39,896 bases of DNA, from the NCBI GenBank assembly GCA_964439835.1, contig CAYTPQ010000035.1:1-39896 (forward strand). Direction: 5' to 3'. Position numbers and translations under genes: made by a program. Positions within the stretch are counted from its first letter, which is position 1; every line of letters starts with the position of its first letter. Origin of the DNA: JAGNLM01 sp964439835. Lineage in GTDB: Bacteria; Pseudomonadota; Gammaproteobacteria; JAABTG01. Shown in pieces: positions 1-8,325 of this stretch. The notes under the pieces were generated by a model. It did no database searches and had not been told where the DNA came from. It saw nothing but the letters and a program-made list of their open reading frames with translations.

Positions 1-54
1 GTCCTCGGGGCCGCGCCCCGGCAGACCCGAGAGGGTTCTGCCCCGGGAGACCCT

Positions 55-1983
55 ATGGTCGCACCGCCTTCGACCCAGCGGACCGGCGCTTCCCCGGTGA
101 CGCTGGCTCCCGTCCTGCAGTTTCTCGCCAAGCACGCCCCGTTCTCGCACATGGCCCAGCTCGACCTGGAGTTCCTGGCGGGTCGGCTTACCCTCGGGTT
201 CTACCCCCAGGGCGGGTCCATCGTCGGCCCGGAGGACGGACCGGCCTCCCGGTTGTTCATCATCAAGCAGGGGCGCGTCCGCGGCGAGTCCGAGGCGGGG
301 ACGCCAGGTGCCGAAGACGGGACCTGGGAGCTCCTGCCGGGCGAGTCGTTCCCGATCGGCGCCCTGCTGGGCAAGCGGCCGGTGCGTATGACCCAGCGCG
401 CCGTCGAGGACACCTTCTGCTACGAGCTCGAGGCTGGCGACTTCGAGGCGCTGCGCGCCCGCAGCCATGAGTTCCAGGACTTCTGCGCCCGGCGCCTGGC
501 GAGCCTGCTCGATCAGGCCCTGCGGAGCATGCAGGCCAGCGTCGCCACGCAGGTCACCAGCGACGGCTCGCTCAGCACGCCGCTCAGCATGCTGGTCCGG
601 CGCGAGCCGGTGACCTGCGCGCCCGGTACTCCACTGCGCCGGGTGCTCGAGACCCTGGAGCGGGAGCGGGTGGGGAGCATCGTCGTGGTCGACGATGAGC
701 GCCGGCCCCTCGGGCTGTTCACGTTGCACGACCTACTCTCCCGCGTGGCCCTGCGCGAGGTCGCGCTGGACACGCCAATCGACGCCGTGATGACTCCCGA
801 TCCCGCGTGGCTGGGTTCTCAGCGCCTCTCGCTGGAGGCTGCCCTGCTCATGGCGAGCCACGGCTTCCGGCACGTCTGCGTGGTCGACGACTCCCGGCTG
901 GTCGGCGTGCTCTCCGAACGGGACCTGTTCTCCCTCCAACGGGTCGGGATCGCGAACCTCTCGCGCACCATTGCCCGGGCGCCCACGATCGAAGGCCTCG
1001 CCGCGGTCGGCGGCCAGATGCAGACGCTCATCGACCAGATGCTGGCCCAGGGGGTCTCGGTCGAGCAGCTCGCCCAGATCATCACGCTCCTCAACGACCA
1101 GACCGCGCGCCGCGTGATCGAGCTGGTGCGCGCCTCGCGCGAGGACGCCTTGCCCCGGTTCACGTGGCTCGCGTTCGGCAGCGAGGGGCGCCAGGAGCAG
1201 ACCCTGAAGACCGACCAGGATAACGGGATCCTGTTCGTCGCTCCGGCCGGCGAGGAGCTGGAAAGCGCGAGGCGCCGGCTCCTCGGTTTCGCCCGCGAGG
1301 TCAACCAGGCGCTCGCGGACCTCGGCTACCCGCTCTGCCCGGGCAACGTCATGGCGAGTAATCCGGAGTGCTGCTTGACGGCCGACGAGTGGGAGCGGCG
1401 CTTCGCGGCCTGGGTCGACCAGGGGACGCCGGAGCACCTCCTGAAGGCGGCAATCTTCTTCGACCTGCGCGGGGTCTACGGCGACGAGGAACCGCTCGTG
1501 CGGCTCAAGCGCTGGCTCGCGGAGCGGGTCCTGGAGAATCCCAGATTCCGACATCAGATGGCGGCCAACGCCCTGCGCAACCGTCCGCCGCTCGGGCTGG
1601 TTCGCGACTTCGTGGTTTCGACCGGTGGCGAGCACCCGCACACGATCGACCTGAAACTACAGGGGGCGACGGTCTTCGTCGACGGGGCGCGGATCCTCGC
1701 GCTGGCGGCGGGGCTCGGGGAGACCAACACCCTGGCCCGCCTGCGCGGCGTCGCTGCGGAGGGCAGGCTTCGGGAGGACGAGGCGGGGGCGTGGTGCGAC
1801 GCCTACGCCTTCATCCAGCTGCTGCGGATGCGCCACCACCAGGCGCTGGAGCGCGCCGGTCTGCCGCTCGACAACCACGTTGACCCCGACACGTTGAACG
1901 AGCTGGACCGGCGCATTCTGCGCGAGGCCTTCCGCCAGGCGCGCAAGCTGCAGGCCCGGATCGCCCTCGACTACGGCCTGTGA
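55..1983 (+). CDS. cNMP-binding / CBS / DUF294 nucleotidyltransferase-like protein
   Basis: A 642-residue cytoplasmic protein with three recognisable parts. Residues about 20-155 resemble a cyclic-nucleotide-binding (Crp-like) fold. Residues about 180-295 form a CBS pair, with the typical IVVVDDERRPLGLFTLHDLL and VCVVDDSRLVGVLSERDLF stretches. The C-terminal half is a DUF294 putative nucleotidyltransferase with its substrate-binding domain; the FGSEGRQEQ motif near residue 375 followed by TDQDN is the expected G-S...D-x-D signature. The family is thought to be a ligand-sensing signalling nucleotidyltransferase; its substrate is unknown. The ATG at 55 follows GGGAG at 45-49. The stop overlaps the GTG of the exonuclease gene by 4 bp, and the same gene order ahead of DUF4212/acetate-type symporters recurs in Proteobacteria, so a role in regulating that transport is plausible but inferred. 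Confidence 0.9.
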   Translation: MVAPPSTQRTGASPVTLAPVLQFLAKHAPFSHMAQLDLEFLAGRLTLGFYPQGGSIVGPEDGPASRLFIIKQGRVRGESEAGTPGAEDGTWELLPGESFPIGALLGKRPVRMTQRAVEDTFCYELEAGDFEALRARSHEFQDFCARRLASLLDQALRSMQASVATQVTSDGSLSTPLSMLVRREPVTCAPGTPLRRVLETLERERVGSIVVVDDERRPLGLFTLHDLLSRVALREVALDTPIDAVMTPDPAWLGSQRLSLEAALLMASHGFRHVCVVDDSRLVGVLSERDLFSLQRVGIANLSRTIARAPTIEGLAAVGGQMQTLIDQMLAQGVSVEQLAQIITLLNDQTARRVIELVRASREDALPRFTWLAFGSEGRQEQTLKTDQDNGILFVAPAGEELESARRRLLGFAREVNQALADLGYPLCPGNVMASNPECCLTADEWERRFAAWVDQGTPEHLLKAAIFFDLRGVYGDEEPLVRLKRWLAERVLENPRFRHQMAANALRNRPPLGLVRDFVVSTGGEHPHTIDLKLQGATVFVDGARILALAAGLGETNTLARLRGVAAEGRLREDEAGAWCDAYAFIQLLRMRHHQALERAGLPLDNHVDPDTLNELDRRILREAFRQARKLQARIALDYGL

Positions 1984-2702
1984 GCCTCTTCGCCCGGCTG
2001 TTTGGCCGCGGCCCGGCGATCGCGCCGGCGCTGGCGGCGCGGCTCGGGGCCTGGAAGGCCCTCGCTGGCGAAGGAGAGCGTGTCCCCCTCGACGAGGCAC
2101 GCTTCGTCCTGGTCGACGTCGAGACCAGCGGCCTCGACCCACGCCGCGACCGGCTGATCGCCGTCGGGGCGGTCGCGCTGCGGGGAAGGCGGCTGGAGGT
2201 CGGCCAGGGGTTCGAGGTGGTGATTCGGGACGAGGGCGCCGCCGCAGACAAGGCGGTGCTGATCCACGGGATCGCGCCCGGCGAGCGGGCCCGAGGGGAG
2301 CCCGCCGGAGAGGCCCTGATGTCCTTTCTGGAGTACGCCGGCCGGTCCGCGCTCGTGGCCTTTCACGCCCCGTTCGACCGGGCGGTCCTGGAGCGCGCAG
2401 TGCGGGCGACCTTGGGCGCGCGCATTCCGAACCCCTGGCTCGATCTGGCCTGGCTTGCGCCTGCACTGTATCCTCGCCTTGGCCTGGAACGGGAGGGGCT
2501 GGACCCGTGGCTGGAACACTTCGGGCTCAAGCCGCACGTCCGCCACCGGGCCCTCGGCGACGCGCTGATCACCGGCGAGCTGTTTCTCGTGCTGCTCGCG
2601 CAGGCGCGTGCCACGGGGGTCCGTGACCTTGCCGGGCTGCGCCGTTTGGCCCGGGACCACGAGCGGGTGACCCAGGCCGGCGGGGGACTCGCCGGGGTGT
2701 GA
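1980..2702 (+). CDS. DnaQ-like 3'-5' exonuclease
   Basis: A 240-residue DEDDh exonuclease of the DNA polymerase III epsilon type. ExoI is the VDVETSGLDP stretch (Asp-x-Glu, about residues 44-53). ExoII is FHAPFDRAVL (about residues 128-137). ExoIII is HRALGDALIT (His ... Asp, about residues 194-203). There is no polymerase-binding tail or extra domain. The GTG start at 1980 overlaps the preceding stop (GTGA), which indicates translational coupling with the DUF294 gene. Homologues in this position sit between DUF294 and acetate-symporter genes in many Proteobacteria, and the biological substrate of this paralogue is not established. Confidence 0.9.
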   Translation: MSLFARLFGRGPAIAPALAARLGAWKALAGEGERVPLDEARFVLVDVETSGLDPRRDRLIAVGAVALRGRRLEVGQGFEVVIRDEGAAADKAVLIHGIAPGERARGEPAGEALMSFLEYAGRSALVAFHAPFDRAVLERAVRATLGARIPNPWLDLAWLAPALYPRLGLEREGLDPWLEHFGLKPHVRHRALGDALITGELFLVLLAQARATGVRDLAGLRRLARDHERVTQAGGGLAGV

Positions 2703-2737
2703 GGCGCTCACCCGAGCGTGAGGCACTCACCCGACGA
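2700..2737 (+). repeat. two-copy 19-bp tandem repeat at the exonuclease stop
   Basis: TGAGGCGCTCACCCGAGCG at 2700-2718 is followed directly by a diverged copy, TGAGGCACTCACCCGACGA, at 2719-2737. The first copy contains the stop codon of the exonuclease gene and can fold a 5-bp hairpin (2705-2709 with 2714-2718). It is probably a local duplication; no function is evident. Confidence 0.55.
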
Positions 2738-2781
2738 GTCACTCAGAAGACAAACTAGAGTTCCGGGGAGGGGGTACTTCC

Positions 2782-3039
2782 ATGCAGGTCTCCGAAAGCA
2801 TACGAGCGTACTGGCGACGAAACCTCGTGCTCACCGCTGTGCTGCTCTCGATCTGGTTCGTTGTCACCTACGTCATGGCGTGGTTCGCGCCGCAGCTTAA
2901 CCAGTTTCGCTTCATGGGTTTTCCTGTCGGCTACTACATGGGGGCCCAGGGCAGTCTCGTCATCTATGTCCTGATCATCGCGTTCTACGCCTGGCGCATG
3001 AACCGGCTGGACCGTGAGTACGGCGTACACGAGGAGTGA
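2782..3039 (+). CDS. DUF4212 family small subunit of a sodium:solute symporter
   Basis: An 85-residue inner-membrane protein with two predicted transmembrane helices (about residues 15-37 and 48-70) and a short charged C-terminus. It matches the DUF4212 family, whose members are encoded immediately upstream of acetate/solute symporters and are regarded as their small subunit. The ATG at 2782 is preceded by GGGGAGGGG at 2765-2773. The gene ends in GAGGAG, which serves as the ribosome-binding site of the following symporter gene. Confidence 0.9.
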   Translation: MQVSESIRAYWRRNLVLTAVLLSIWFVVTYVMAWFAPQLNQFRFMGFPVGYYMGAQGSLVIYVLIIAFYAWRMNRLDREYGVHEE

Positions 3040-3044
3040 CGGAC

Positions 3045-5066
3045 ATGGCAACTTCCAGCGACGCGTTCATTCGCAATCTCCCGAAGATCTACGGGACCTA
3101 CACGGTCGGGTTCCTGCTATTCATCGTCGGGCTGGCCATCGCCGAGTTCATGGGCATGCCGGACGTGTGGATCGGCTGGACCTTCATGGCGGCGACCATC
3201 GGGCTCTACGCCATGATCGGCATCATCAGCCGCACCGGAGACGTGGCCGAGTACTACGTCGCGGGGCGGCGGGTGCCGGCCTTCTTCAACGGCATGGCGA
3301 CGGGAGCCGACTGGATGTCGGCCGCGTCCTTCATCGGGATGGCCGGTTCCCTCTACATGGCGGGTTTCGACGGCCTCGCCTTCGTGATGGGTTGGACCGG
3401 CGGCTACGTGCTGGTCGCGCTGTTCCTCGCGCCATACCTGCGCAAGTTCGGGCAGTTCACGATCCCGGACTTCCTCGGCGCCCGCTACGGCGGCAACATC
3501 GCGCGGACGATCGGCATCATCGCGGCGATCACCGCCTCCTTCACCTACGTGACGGCGCAGGTGTACGGCGTGGGGATCATCACCAGCCGCTTCCTCGGCA
3601 TCGCGTTCGAGGTCGGCGTGTTCGTCGGTCTCGCCGGGATCCTGGTGTGCTCGTTCCTCGGCGGCATGCGCGCGGTCACCTGGACCCAGGTGGCTCAGTA
3701 CATCATCTTGATCATCGCCTACTTGACGCCGATCGTGATGATGTCCTACGCGGTGACCAGCGTACCGGTGCCGCAGGTCGTCTACGGCACGGTGCTGGAG
3801 AAGATCGAGGCGCGCGAGAAGGTGCTCTTCAACGAGCCCGCGGAGGAGCAGGTCCGCGCCCTCTACAAGCAGCGCGCAGAGGCCATTCAGGCCAAGATCG
3901 ACGGCCTGCCGGCGAGCCTCGACACCGAGCGGCAGAAGGCCGAGCAGAAGGTCGCCGACCTGAAGGCGAAGGGCGCGGCTGCGGCCGACGTGGAGAAGGC
4001 CGAGAAGGCGTTGGCCGGCCTGCCGGCGAACGCCGACGCGGCAAAGGAGCAGTGGAAGAAGGATTTGGCGGCTGCAAAGGCGAAGTCGGCCAAGCCGTCA
4101 CCCTACACGCAGCCCTTCCCGGGCAGGGACGAGGCGGCGCGCGACACCGCGCGGCTCAACTTCCTGGCGCTGGTGTTCTGTCTGATGGTCGGCACCGCGG
4201 CGCTCCCGCACATCTTGATGCGCTACTACACCACACCGTCGGTGCGCGAGGCCCGGAACTCGGTGGGCTGGTCGCTGTTCTTCATCTTCCTGCTGTATTT
4301 CTCTGCGCCTGCCTACGCGGCGTTCGCGAAGCTGGAGGTGCTGAGCCACGTGGTGGGCACCTCGATCGCGCAGCTCCCGGGCTGGGTGGCGTCCTGGGCC
4401 AAGGTGGGGCTGGTCAAGATTGACGACATCAACATGGACGGGGTTCTGCAGCTCGCCGAGTTGACCCTGAACCCCGACGTCATCGTGCTGGCGACCCCCG
4501 AGATCGCGGGTCTCCCGTACGTGGTGGCAGGCCTCGTCGCCGCGGGCGGTCTGGCGGCGGCGCTCTCCACCGCCGACGGTTTGCTGCTCACAATCGCCAA
4601 CGCGCTCTCCCACGACCTGTACTACAAGATGCTCGACCCCAACGCCCCGACCTCACGTCGGCTCTGGGTGTCGAAGATCCTGCTGCTGGTCGTGGCGATG
4701 ATCTCGGCCTACGTGGCGTCGCTGAAGCCCGACACCATCCTGTCGATGGTGGCGTGGGCGTTCTCGATCGCCGGCGCGTCGTTCTTCCCCGCCCTGGTGC
4801 TCGGGATCTTCTGGAAGCGGGCGACCACCATCGGCGCGGTGACCGGCATGCTGGTCGGGTTCGGGCTGACGCTCTACTACCTGATCAACGTGAGGTTCTA
4901 CGGGATGACCCCTTGGTTCGGGATCAAGGACATCTCGGCCGGCATCTTCGGCATCCCTGCGGGCTTCCTGACGATCGTGGTGGTGAGCCTGATCACGCCG
5001 AAGCCGAAGGAGGAGGTGCAGCAGCTCGTCGAGAGCGTGCGCTACCCGCGTCTCGAGACGGCCTGA
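3045..5066 (+). CDS. sodium:solute (acetate-type) symporter, large subunit with charged insert
   Basis: A 673-residue solute:sodium symporter (SSF) family protein, similar to cation/acetate symporters paired with DUF4212 proteins. It starts with a membrane segment, then shows the family pattern GDVAEYYVAGRRVPAFFNGM, ADWMSAASFIGMAG and later AAALSTADGLLLTIANALSHDLYY, with about 12-13 hydrophobic helices. The preferred start is ATG 3045, 8 nt after GAGGAG (3031-3036). A GTG at 3036 is in frame but overlaps that Shine-Dalgarno. Between 3800 and 4100 lies a roughly 100-residue Lys/Glu/Ala-rich, coiled-coil-like insert that compact SSF proteins lack. The likely substrate is acetate or another short organic acid; this is inferred. 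Confidence 0.88.
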   Translation: MATSSDAFIRNLPKIYGTYTVGFLLFIVGLAIAEFMGMPDVWIGWTFMAATIGLYAMIGIISRTGDVAEYYVAGRRVPAFFNGMATGADWMSAASFIGMAGSLYMAGFDGLAFVMGWTGGYVLVALFLAPYLRKFGQFTIPDFLGARYGGNIARTIGIIAAITASFTYVTAQVYGVGIITSRFLGIAFEVGVFVGLAGILVCSFLGGMRAVTWTQVAQYIILIIAYLTPIVMMSYAVTSVPVPQVVYGTVLEKIEAREKVLFNEPAEEQVRALYKQRAEAIQAKIDGLPASLDTERQKAEQKVADLKAKGAAAADVEKAEKALAGLPANADAAKEQWKKDLAAAKAKSAKPSPYTQPFPGRDEAARDTARLNFLALVFCLMVGTAALPHILMRYYTTPSVREARNSVGWSLFFIFLLYFSAPAYAAFAKLEVLSHVVGTSIAQLPGWVASWAKVGLVKIDDINMDGVLQLAELTLNPDVIVLATPEIAGLPYVVAGLVAAGGLAAALSTADGLLLTIANALSHDLYYKMLDPNAPTSRRLWVSKILLLVVAMISAYVASLKPDTILSMVAWAFSIAGASFFPALVLGIFWKRATTIGAVTGMLVGFGLTLYYLINVRFYGMTPWFGIKDISAGIFGIPAGFLTIVVVSLITPKPKEEVQQLVESVRYPRLETA

Positions 5067-5083
5067 CCTCGAACCGGGGTGCG

Positions 5084-5149
5084 CCGGGGCCCGATGCCCC
5101 GGTTGCCCCCGCTCACCCCGCCCGTACCCTCGATGGCGCGGGCGGGGTG
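5084..5149 (+). terminator. tandem hairpins after the symporter gene
   Basis: Two GC-rich hairpins follow the symporter stop. The first is a 7-bp stem, CCGGGGC (5084-5090) with GCCCCGG (5096-5102). The second is an 11-bp perfect stem, CACCCCGCCCG (5114-5124) with CGGGCGGGGTG (5139-5149), followed by TCGTTTCGG, a poor U tract. Likely transcription end of the symporter operon. Confidence 0.6.
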
Positions 5150-5195
5150 TCGTTTCGGTCCCTAAGGCCGGGTGCGTGGCCGGGGAGAGGCCGGC

Positions 5196-5516
5196 ATGTT
5201 CCAGCTCTACCAGCTCCTGAGTCTCGCCCTCGGTGTCCTGATGTGGACCCTGATCGGGCAGGGGTTGCTAGCCGTGATGATCGGCCGGCAACGGGACCAG
5301 AACTTCGTTTACCGCTTCTTCGCGGCCATCACGCGGCCGCTCTTGCGGCTGACGCGCTGGCTGACACCCGGCTTCGTCGCCGACGCTCACCTGGGCTTCG
5401 TGGCCCTCTTCCTGGTCCTCGCCGCCCGCGTGGGGCTGTACATGCTCTTCTTCAGCCAGGGGTGGATCCCTTCGCTTGAGGTGGTCCCTGGGCAAGGAGG
5501 AGCCGCGCCTCAGTAG
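5196..5516 (+). CDS. small two-helix membrane protein, unknown function
   Basis: A 106-residue protein with two hydrophobic segments (about residues 6-28 and 69-92) separated by a basic stretch rich in Arg (RQRDQNFVYRFF, RPLLRLTRWL). The ATG at 5196 is supported by GGGGAGAGG at 5182-5190; an in-frame start further upstream (5172) has no such site. I do not recognise a named family with certainty. The ORF stands alone between the symporter terminator and the OsmC gene. Confidence 0.7.
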   Translation: MFQLYQLLSLALGVLMWTLIGQGLLAVMIGRQRDQNFVYRFFAAITRPLLRLTRWLTPGFVADAHLGFVALFLVLAARVGLYMLFFSQGWIPSLEVVPGQGGAAPQ

Positions 5517-5585
5517 TTGTTGGAACCTCGGTCGCAACTCGACCGGCATTCGGCTATCGCCGATTCAGATCAGAGGATCACCCCC

Positions 5586-5987
5586 ATGAGCGAGTTCGTC
5601 ATCGATTTTCCGGGCGGGGCGCGAGTGGACGCCCATTTCGGTCACTACACCGTGAAGACCGACCAGCTGCCGGCGGCCGGCGGCGAGGACTCGGCCCCCG
5701 CGCCCTTCCTGTTGTTCCTCGCGTCCATCGGCACCTGTGCCGGGATCTACGTGCTCGGATTCTGCCGTCAGCGCGGCCTGCCGACCGACGGCATCCGCCT
5801 GACGCAACGGATGGAGATGGACCCCACCACCCGCATGGTGGGCACGATCCACCTGGACATCCTCGTGCCTCCCAGCTTCCCGGAGAAGTACCGGGACGCG
5901 CTCGTCCGCGCGGCCGAGCAGTGCGCGGTCAAGAAGCACATGGAGAACCCTCCGAAGTTCGCCGTGGCGACCCGCGTGGCGGAGTAG
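5586..5987 (+). CDS. OsmC family protein
   Basis: A 133-residue OsmC/Ohr-fold protein, normally involved in thiol-dependent peroxide reduction in the cytoplasm. Cysteines lie at residues 51 (SIGTCAGIYVLGF), 60 (GFCRQRGL) and 113 (AEQCAVKKHM). C51 and C113 occupy the usual positions of the two redox cysteines, so an active peroxidase-type centre is likely, although many members of this subgroup are uncharacterised. The chosen ATG at 5586 follows GAGGATCACC. An upstream TTG at 5517 would add a non-conserved extension. The gene precedes feoAB but is separated from it by a hairpin-rich spacer. Confidence 0.88.
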   Translation: MSEFVIDFPGGARVDAHFGHYTVKTDQLPAAGGEDSAPAPFLLFLASIGTCAGIYVLGFCRQRGLPTDGIRLTQRMEMDPTTRMVGTIHLDILVPPSFPEKYRDALVRAAEQCAVKKHMENPPKFAVATRVAE

Positions 5988-5988
5988 C

Positions 5989-6048
5989 ATGCCGGCCGCA
6001 GTCGGCCCGCGGGGCCTTGGCCCCACTGAGCCGGCCCCGGTCCGGCAT
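5989..6048 (+). terminator. hairpin-rich spacer between the OsmC gene and feoA
   Basis: An outer inverted repeat, ATGCCGG (5989-5995) with CCGGCAT (6042-6048), encloses a GGGGCCTTGGCCCC hairpin (6011-6024). The outer right arm is followed by TTACTCG, so there is no strong U tract. It could terminate the OsmC transcript or lie in the feoA leader. I found no convincing Fur box here. Confidence 0.4.
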
Positions 6049-6071
6049 TTACTCGCCCCCATCGTTGGCGG

Positions 6072-6335
6072 ATGATCGACACCGACCCCGTGGTGACCCG
6101 CACGATGACCCTCGACGCCCTGCCGCTCCTGGAGCCCGCCACCATCGACCAGGTGGAAGGTGCGGGACCGCTCACGACGCGCATGCGGGCGATGGGGCTG
6201 CGGGCCGGGCGTGAGGTCGTGGTGGTGCGCCGCTCGCGCCTCGGTGGCCCGATGCAGGTCCGGGTGGGGAGCACCGACCTGATCATCCGGCCCCGCGAAG
6301 CTCGCATGGTGCGGGTCCGGAAACCCACCGGATGA
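6072..6335 (+). CDS. feoA: ferrous iron transport protein A
   Basis: An 87-residue SH3-like FeoA-domain protein, the small cytosolic partner of the FeoB ferrous-iron transporter. The sequence has the family pattern: ATIDQVEG, then TTRMRAMGLRAGREVVVVRRS, then GGPMQVRVGSTDLIIRPREARMV. The ATG at 6072 is used. An alternative ATG at 6105 (MTLDALPLLEP) resembles the usual FeoA N-terminus; neither has a strong ribosome-binding site. The stop overlaps the feoB start by 4 bp (ATGA), so the two genes are translationally coupled. Confidence 0.92.
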   Translation: MIDTDPVVTRTMTLDALPLLEPATIDQVEGAGPLTTRMRAMGLRAGREVVVVRRSRLGGPMQVRVGSTDLIIRPREARMVRVRKPTG

Positions 6336-8260
6336 GTCACTGCGCGCCCGCCGGCGCCGACGGCCCGGCGGGTTCCGACCCGGCCCCAGTCGGGGCACCT
6401 CACCGGCGAGTCGCCATCGTGGGCATGCCCAACACGGGCAAGTCCACCTTCTTCAACCGCCTCACCGGGGCCCGCGCGCGGATCGGCAACTGGCCCGGGG
6501 TCACCGTAGACCTCCTGTCGGCCAAGGTCATCCTCGGCGGCGACGCAGTCGAGGTGGTCGACCTCCCCGGTGTCTACGACCTGCACGGCTACTCGGACGA
6601 CGAGCGGGTCGTGCGCCACTTCCTGGAGCGCAACCCCGTCAACGTGGTTGCGGTGGTGGCGAGCGCCACCCAGCTCGACCGCCAGCTGGTCCTCCCCCTG
6701 CAGCTCAAGGACCTGGGCCTACCCCTGGTCCTGCTGGTGAACATGCAGGACGAGGCACAGAAGCTCGGCGTGCACGTGGACGCGAGCGCGCTCGCCCGCG
6801 AGCTCGGGATCCCCGTGGTGCTGATGAGCGCCAAGTACGGGCTGGGCTGTGCCAACGCCAGCCGCGCCCTGGAGCAGGCGCTGCGAGGCAGTGAGCTGCG
6901 CCGCGCCAACGCCGAGGCCCTGGCTGCCGACGACTCGCTGGAGGCGCGGCTCGACGCCCTGGTCGAGCGGGCGGTCCGCGTGCCGGTACAGCTCCCCCAG
7001 GGCCTGACCGCGCGGCTGGACAAGTTCTTCCTGCACCCCTGGCTCGGGCTCCCGCTGTTCTTCGCCGTCATGTGGCTGGTGTTCGAGGCGGTCTACACGA
7101 TCGGTGCGCCGCTGCAGGACGCCGTGGCTTGGTCGCTCGAGCAGGCCAAGGCAACGGCCCTGGAGCCACTCCTGGCGGGAGCCCCGGCCCCGCTGCGCAG
7201 CTTCCTGCTGGAGGGTCTCTACGACGGCGTGGGGACCGTCGCGTCGTTCCTTCCGATCCTGCTGCTGTTCTTCCTGTTCATGGGTTTCGTCGAGGACAGC
7301 GGCTACCTGGCCCGGGCCGCCTTCCTGATGGACGCCTTCATGGCGCGACTCGGTCTCGACGGGCGCTCCTTCGTGATGCAGTTGATGGGCTTCGGTTGTA
7401 ACGTGCCGGCCCTCATGGGGACGCGGGTCATGCGCTCGCGCGGGCTGCGGCTCCTCACCATGCTGACGATCCCGTTCTCGCTCTGCTCGGCCCGGCTGCA
7501 GGTCTTCGTGTTCCTGACCACCGCGGTGTTCACGCCAGTCACCGCCCCCCTGGCCCTGTTCAGCCTGTACCTCCTGAGCTTCGCCGCCGCGTTCCTGACG
7601 GCCCTGCTCTACCGCCGGCGGCTGGTCAACGACGAGCCGCTACTGCTGGAGCTCCCGCCTTACCGCACGCCCACGCCGGGTCAGATGGCCATGCGCGCCT
7701 GGCAGGAGGTGAGCCACTTCCTGCGCAAGGCGTCGGCCTTCATCGTGCTGGGCGTGATGCTGGTCTGGTTCCTGACCCACTACCCGTTCGACGCCGCACC
7801 CGCCGGCCCCGAGACCCTGGCCGGCCGGCTCGCCGAGTGGACCCTGCCAGTCTTTGCCCCGCTTGGCTTCGACAGCCTGCTCAGCGTGAGCCTGCTGTTC
7901 GGTTTCGTCGCCAAGGAGATCGTCCTGGGCGCGATGGCGGTGATCTACGNNNNNNNNNNGTTGTGCGTGGTGTTGGGTTTGGGCGCACTGTTTAGGGTCG
8001 GGGGCGCTTGGGGGGTTTTTTGGGGGGGGGGGGGGGGGGGGCTGGCCGGAGTCGTCGCCAGCCGGCTCGACCCGATCCAGGCCTACAGCTTCATGCTGTT
8101 CGTGCTGCTCTACACCCCCTGCCTGTCGACCGTGGCGATCCTGCGCCAAGAGTCCCGCAGCTGGGGCTTCACCGTCCTCGCCATCCTCTGGCCGCTGGCC
8201 CTCGCCTGGCTAGCGAGCTTCGCCTTCTATCAGGTGGCCATGGCGCTGACCGCAGGGTAA
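6332..8260 (+). CDS. feoB: ferrous iron transport protein B (sequence interrupted by assembly gap)
   Basis: An inner-membrane Fe(II) transporter with an N-terminal G-protein domain. G1 is GMPNTGKS (residues 31-38). GNWPGVTVD is the G2/switch region, DLPGVYDL is G3, and VNMQDE stands in for the G4 NKxD-type motif. Membrane segments begin near residue 235, and typical FeoB stretches follow (EDSGYLARAAFLMD, GFGCNVPALMGTRV, LFGFVAKEIVLG, LLYTPCLSTVAILRQES). After about residue 539 the record has ten Ns (7950-7959) and then low-complexity G/T sequence to 8041, replacing the region before the last membrane segments. The 642-residue translation is therefore not the true protein, and full-length FeoB of this type is longer. 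The open frame through the gap is probably fortuitous. No feoC is visible downstream. Confidence 0.92.
   Translation: MSHCAPAGADGPAGSDPAPVGAPHRRVAIVGMPNTGKSTFFNRLTGARARIGNWPGVTVDLLSAKVILGGDAVEVVDLPGVYDLHGYSDDERVVRHFLERNPVNVVAVVASATQLDRQLVLPLQLKDLGLPLVLLVNMQDEAQKLGVHVDASALARELGIPVVLMSAKYGLGCANASRALEQALRGSELRRANAEALAADDSLEARLDALVERAVRVPVQLPQGLTARLDKFFLHPWLGLPLFFAVMWLVFEAVYTIGAPLQDAVAWSLEQAKATALEPLLAGAPAPLRSFLLEGLYDGVGTVASFLPILLLFFLFMGFVEDSGYLARAAFLMDAFMARLGLDGRSFVMQLMGFGCNVPALMGTRVMRSRGLRLLTMLTIPFSLCSARLQVFVFLTTAVFTPVTAPLALFSLYLLSFAAAFLTALLYRRRLVNDEPLLLELPPYRTPTPGQMAMRAWQEVSHFLRKASAFIVLGVMLVWFLTHYPFDAAPAGPETLAGRLAEWTLPVFAPLGFDSLLSVSLLFGFVAKEIVLGAMAVIYXXXXLCVVLGLGALFRVGGAWGVFWGGGGGGLAGVVASRLDPIQAYSFMLFVLLYTPCLSTVAILRQESRSWGFTVLAILWPLALAWLASFAFYQVAMALTAG
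7950..8041. other. assembly gap plus low-quality G/T sequence in feoB
   Basis: Ten Ns at 7950-7959 are followed by about 80 nt almost devoid of A and C, with a T run at 8016-8021 and a 20-nt G run at 8022-8041. The encoded residues do not resemble FeoB, whereas both flanks do. This looks like the failing end of a read (poly-G dark-cycle type error) at a scaffold join, not biology. Confidence 0.9.
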
Positions 8261-8325
8261 GGCTTCGCCGGAAGTCTGCCTGTGTTCCGAGCCCGCCACG
8301 ACTAGACAGTGGCGCCGAGGCTTCA

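Noticed and set aside
2700..2737. Start of a CRISPR or longer tandem array
   Set aside because: Only two imperfect, directly adjacent copies occur, with no spacers and no cas genes anywhere in the window.
3036..3044. GTG at 3036 as the symporter start
   Set aside because: It overlaps the DUF4212 stop and the GAGGAG that is ideally placed for ATG 3045; the extra residues are not needed for the fold.
5989..6071. A Fur box or other iron operator upstream of feoA
   Set aside because: The spacer is dominated by GC-rich hairpins and no AT-rich 19-bp dyad is present.
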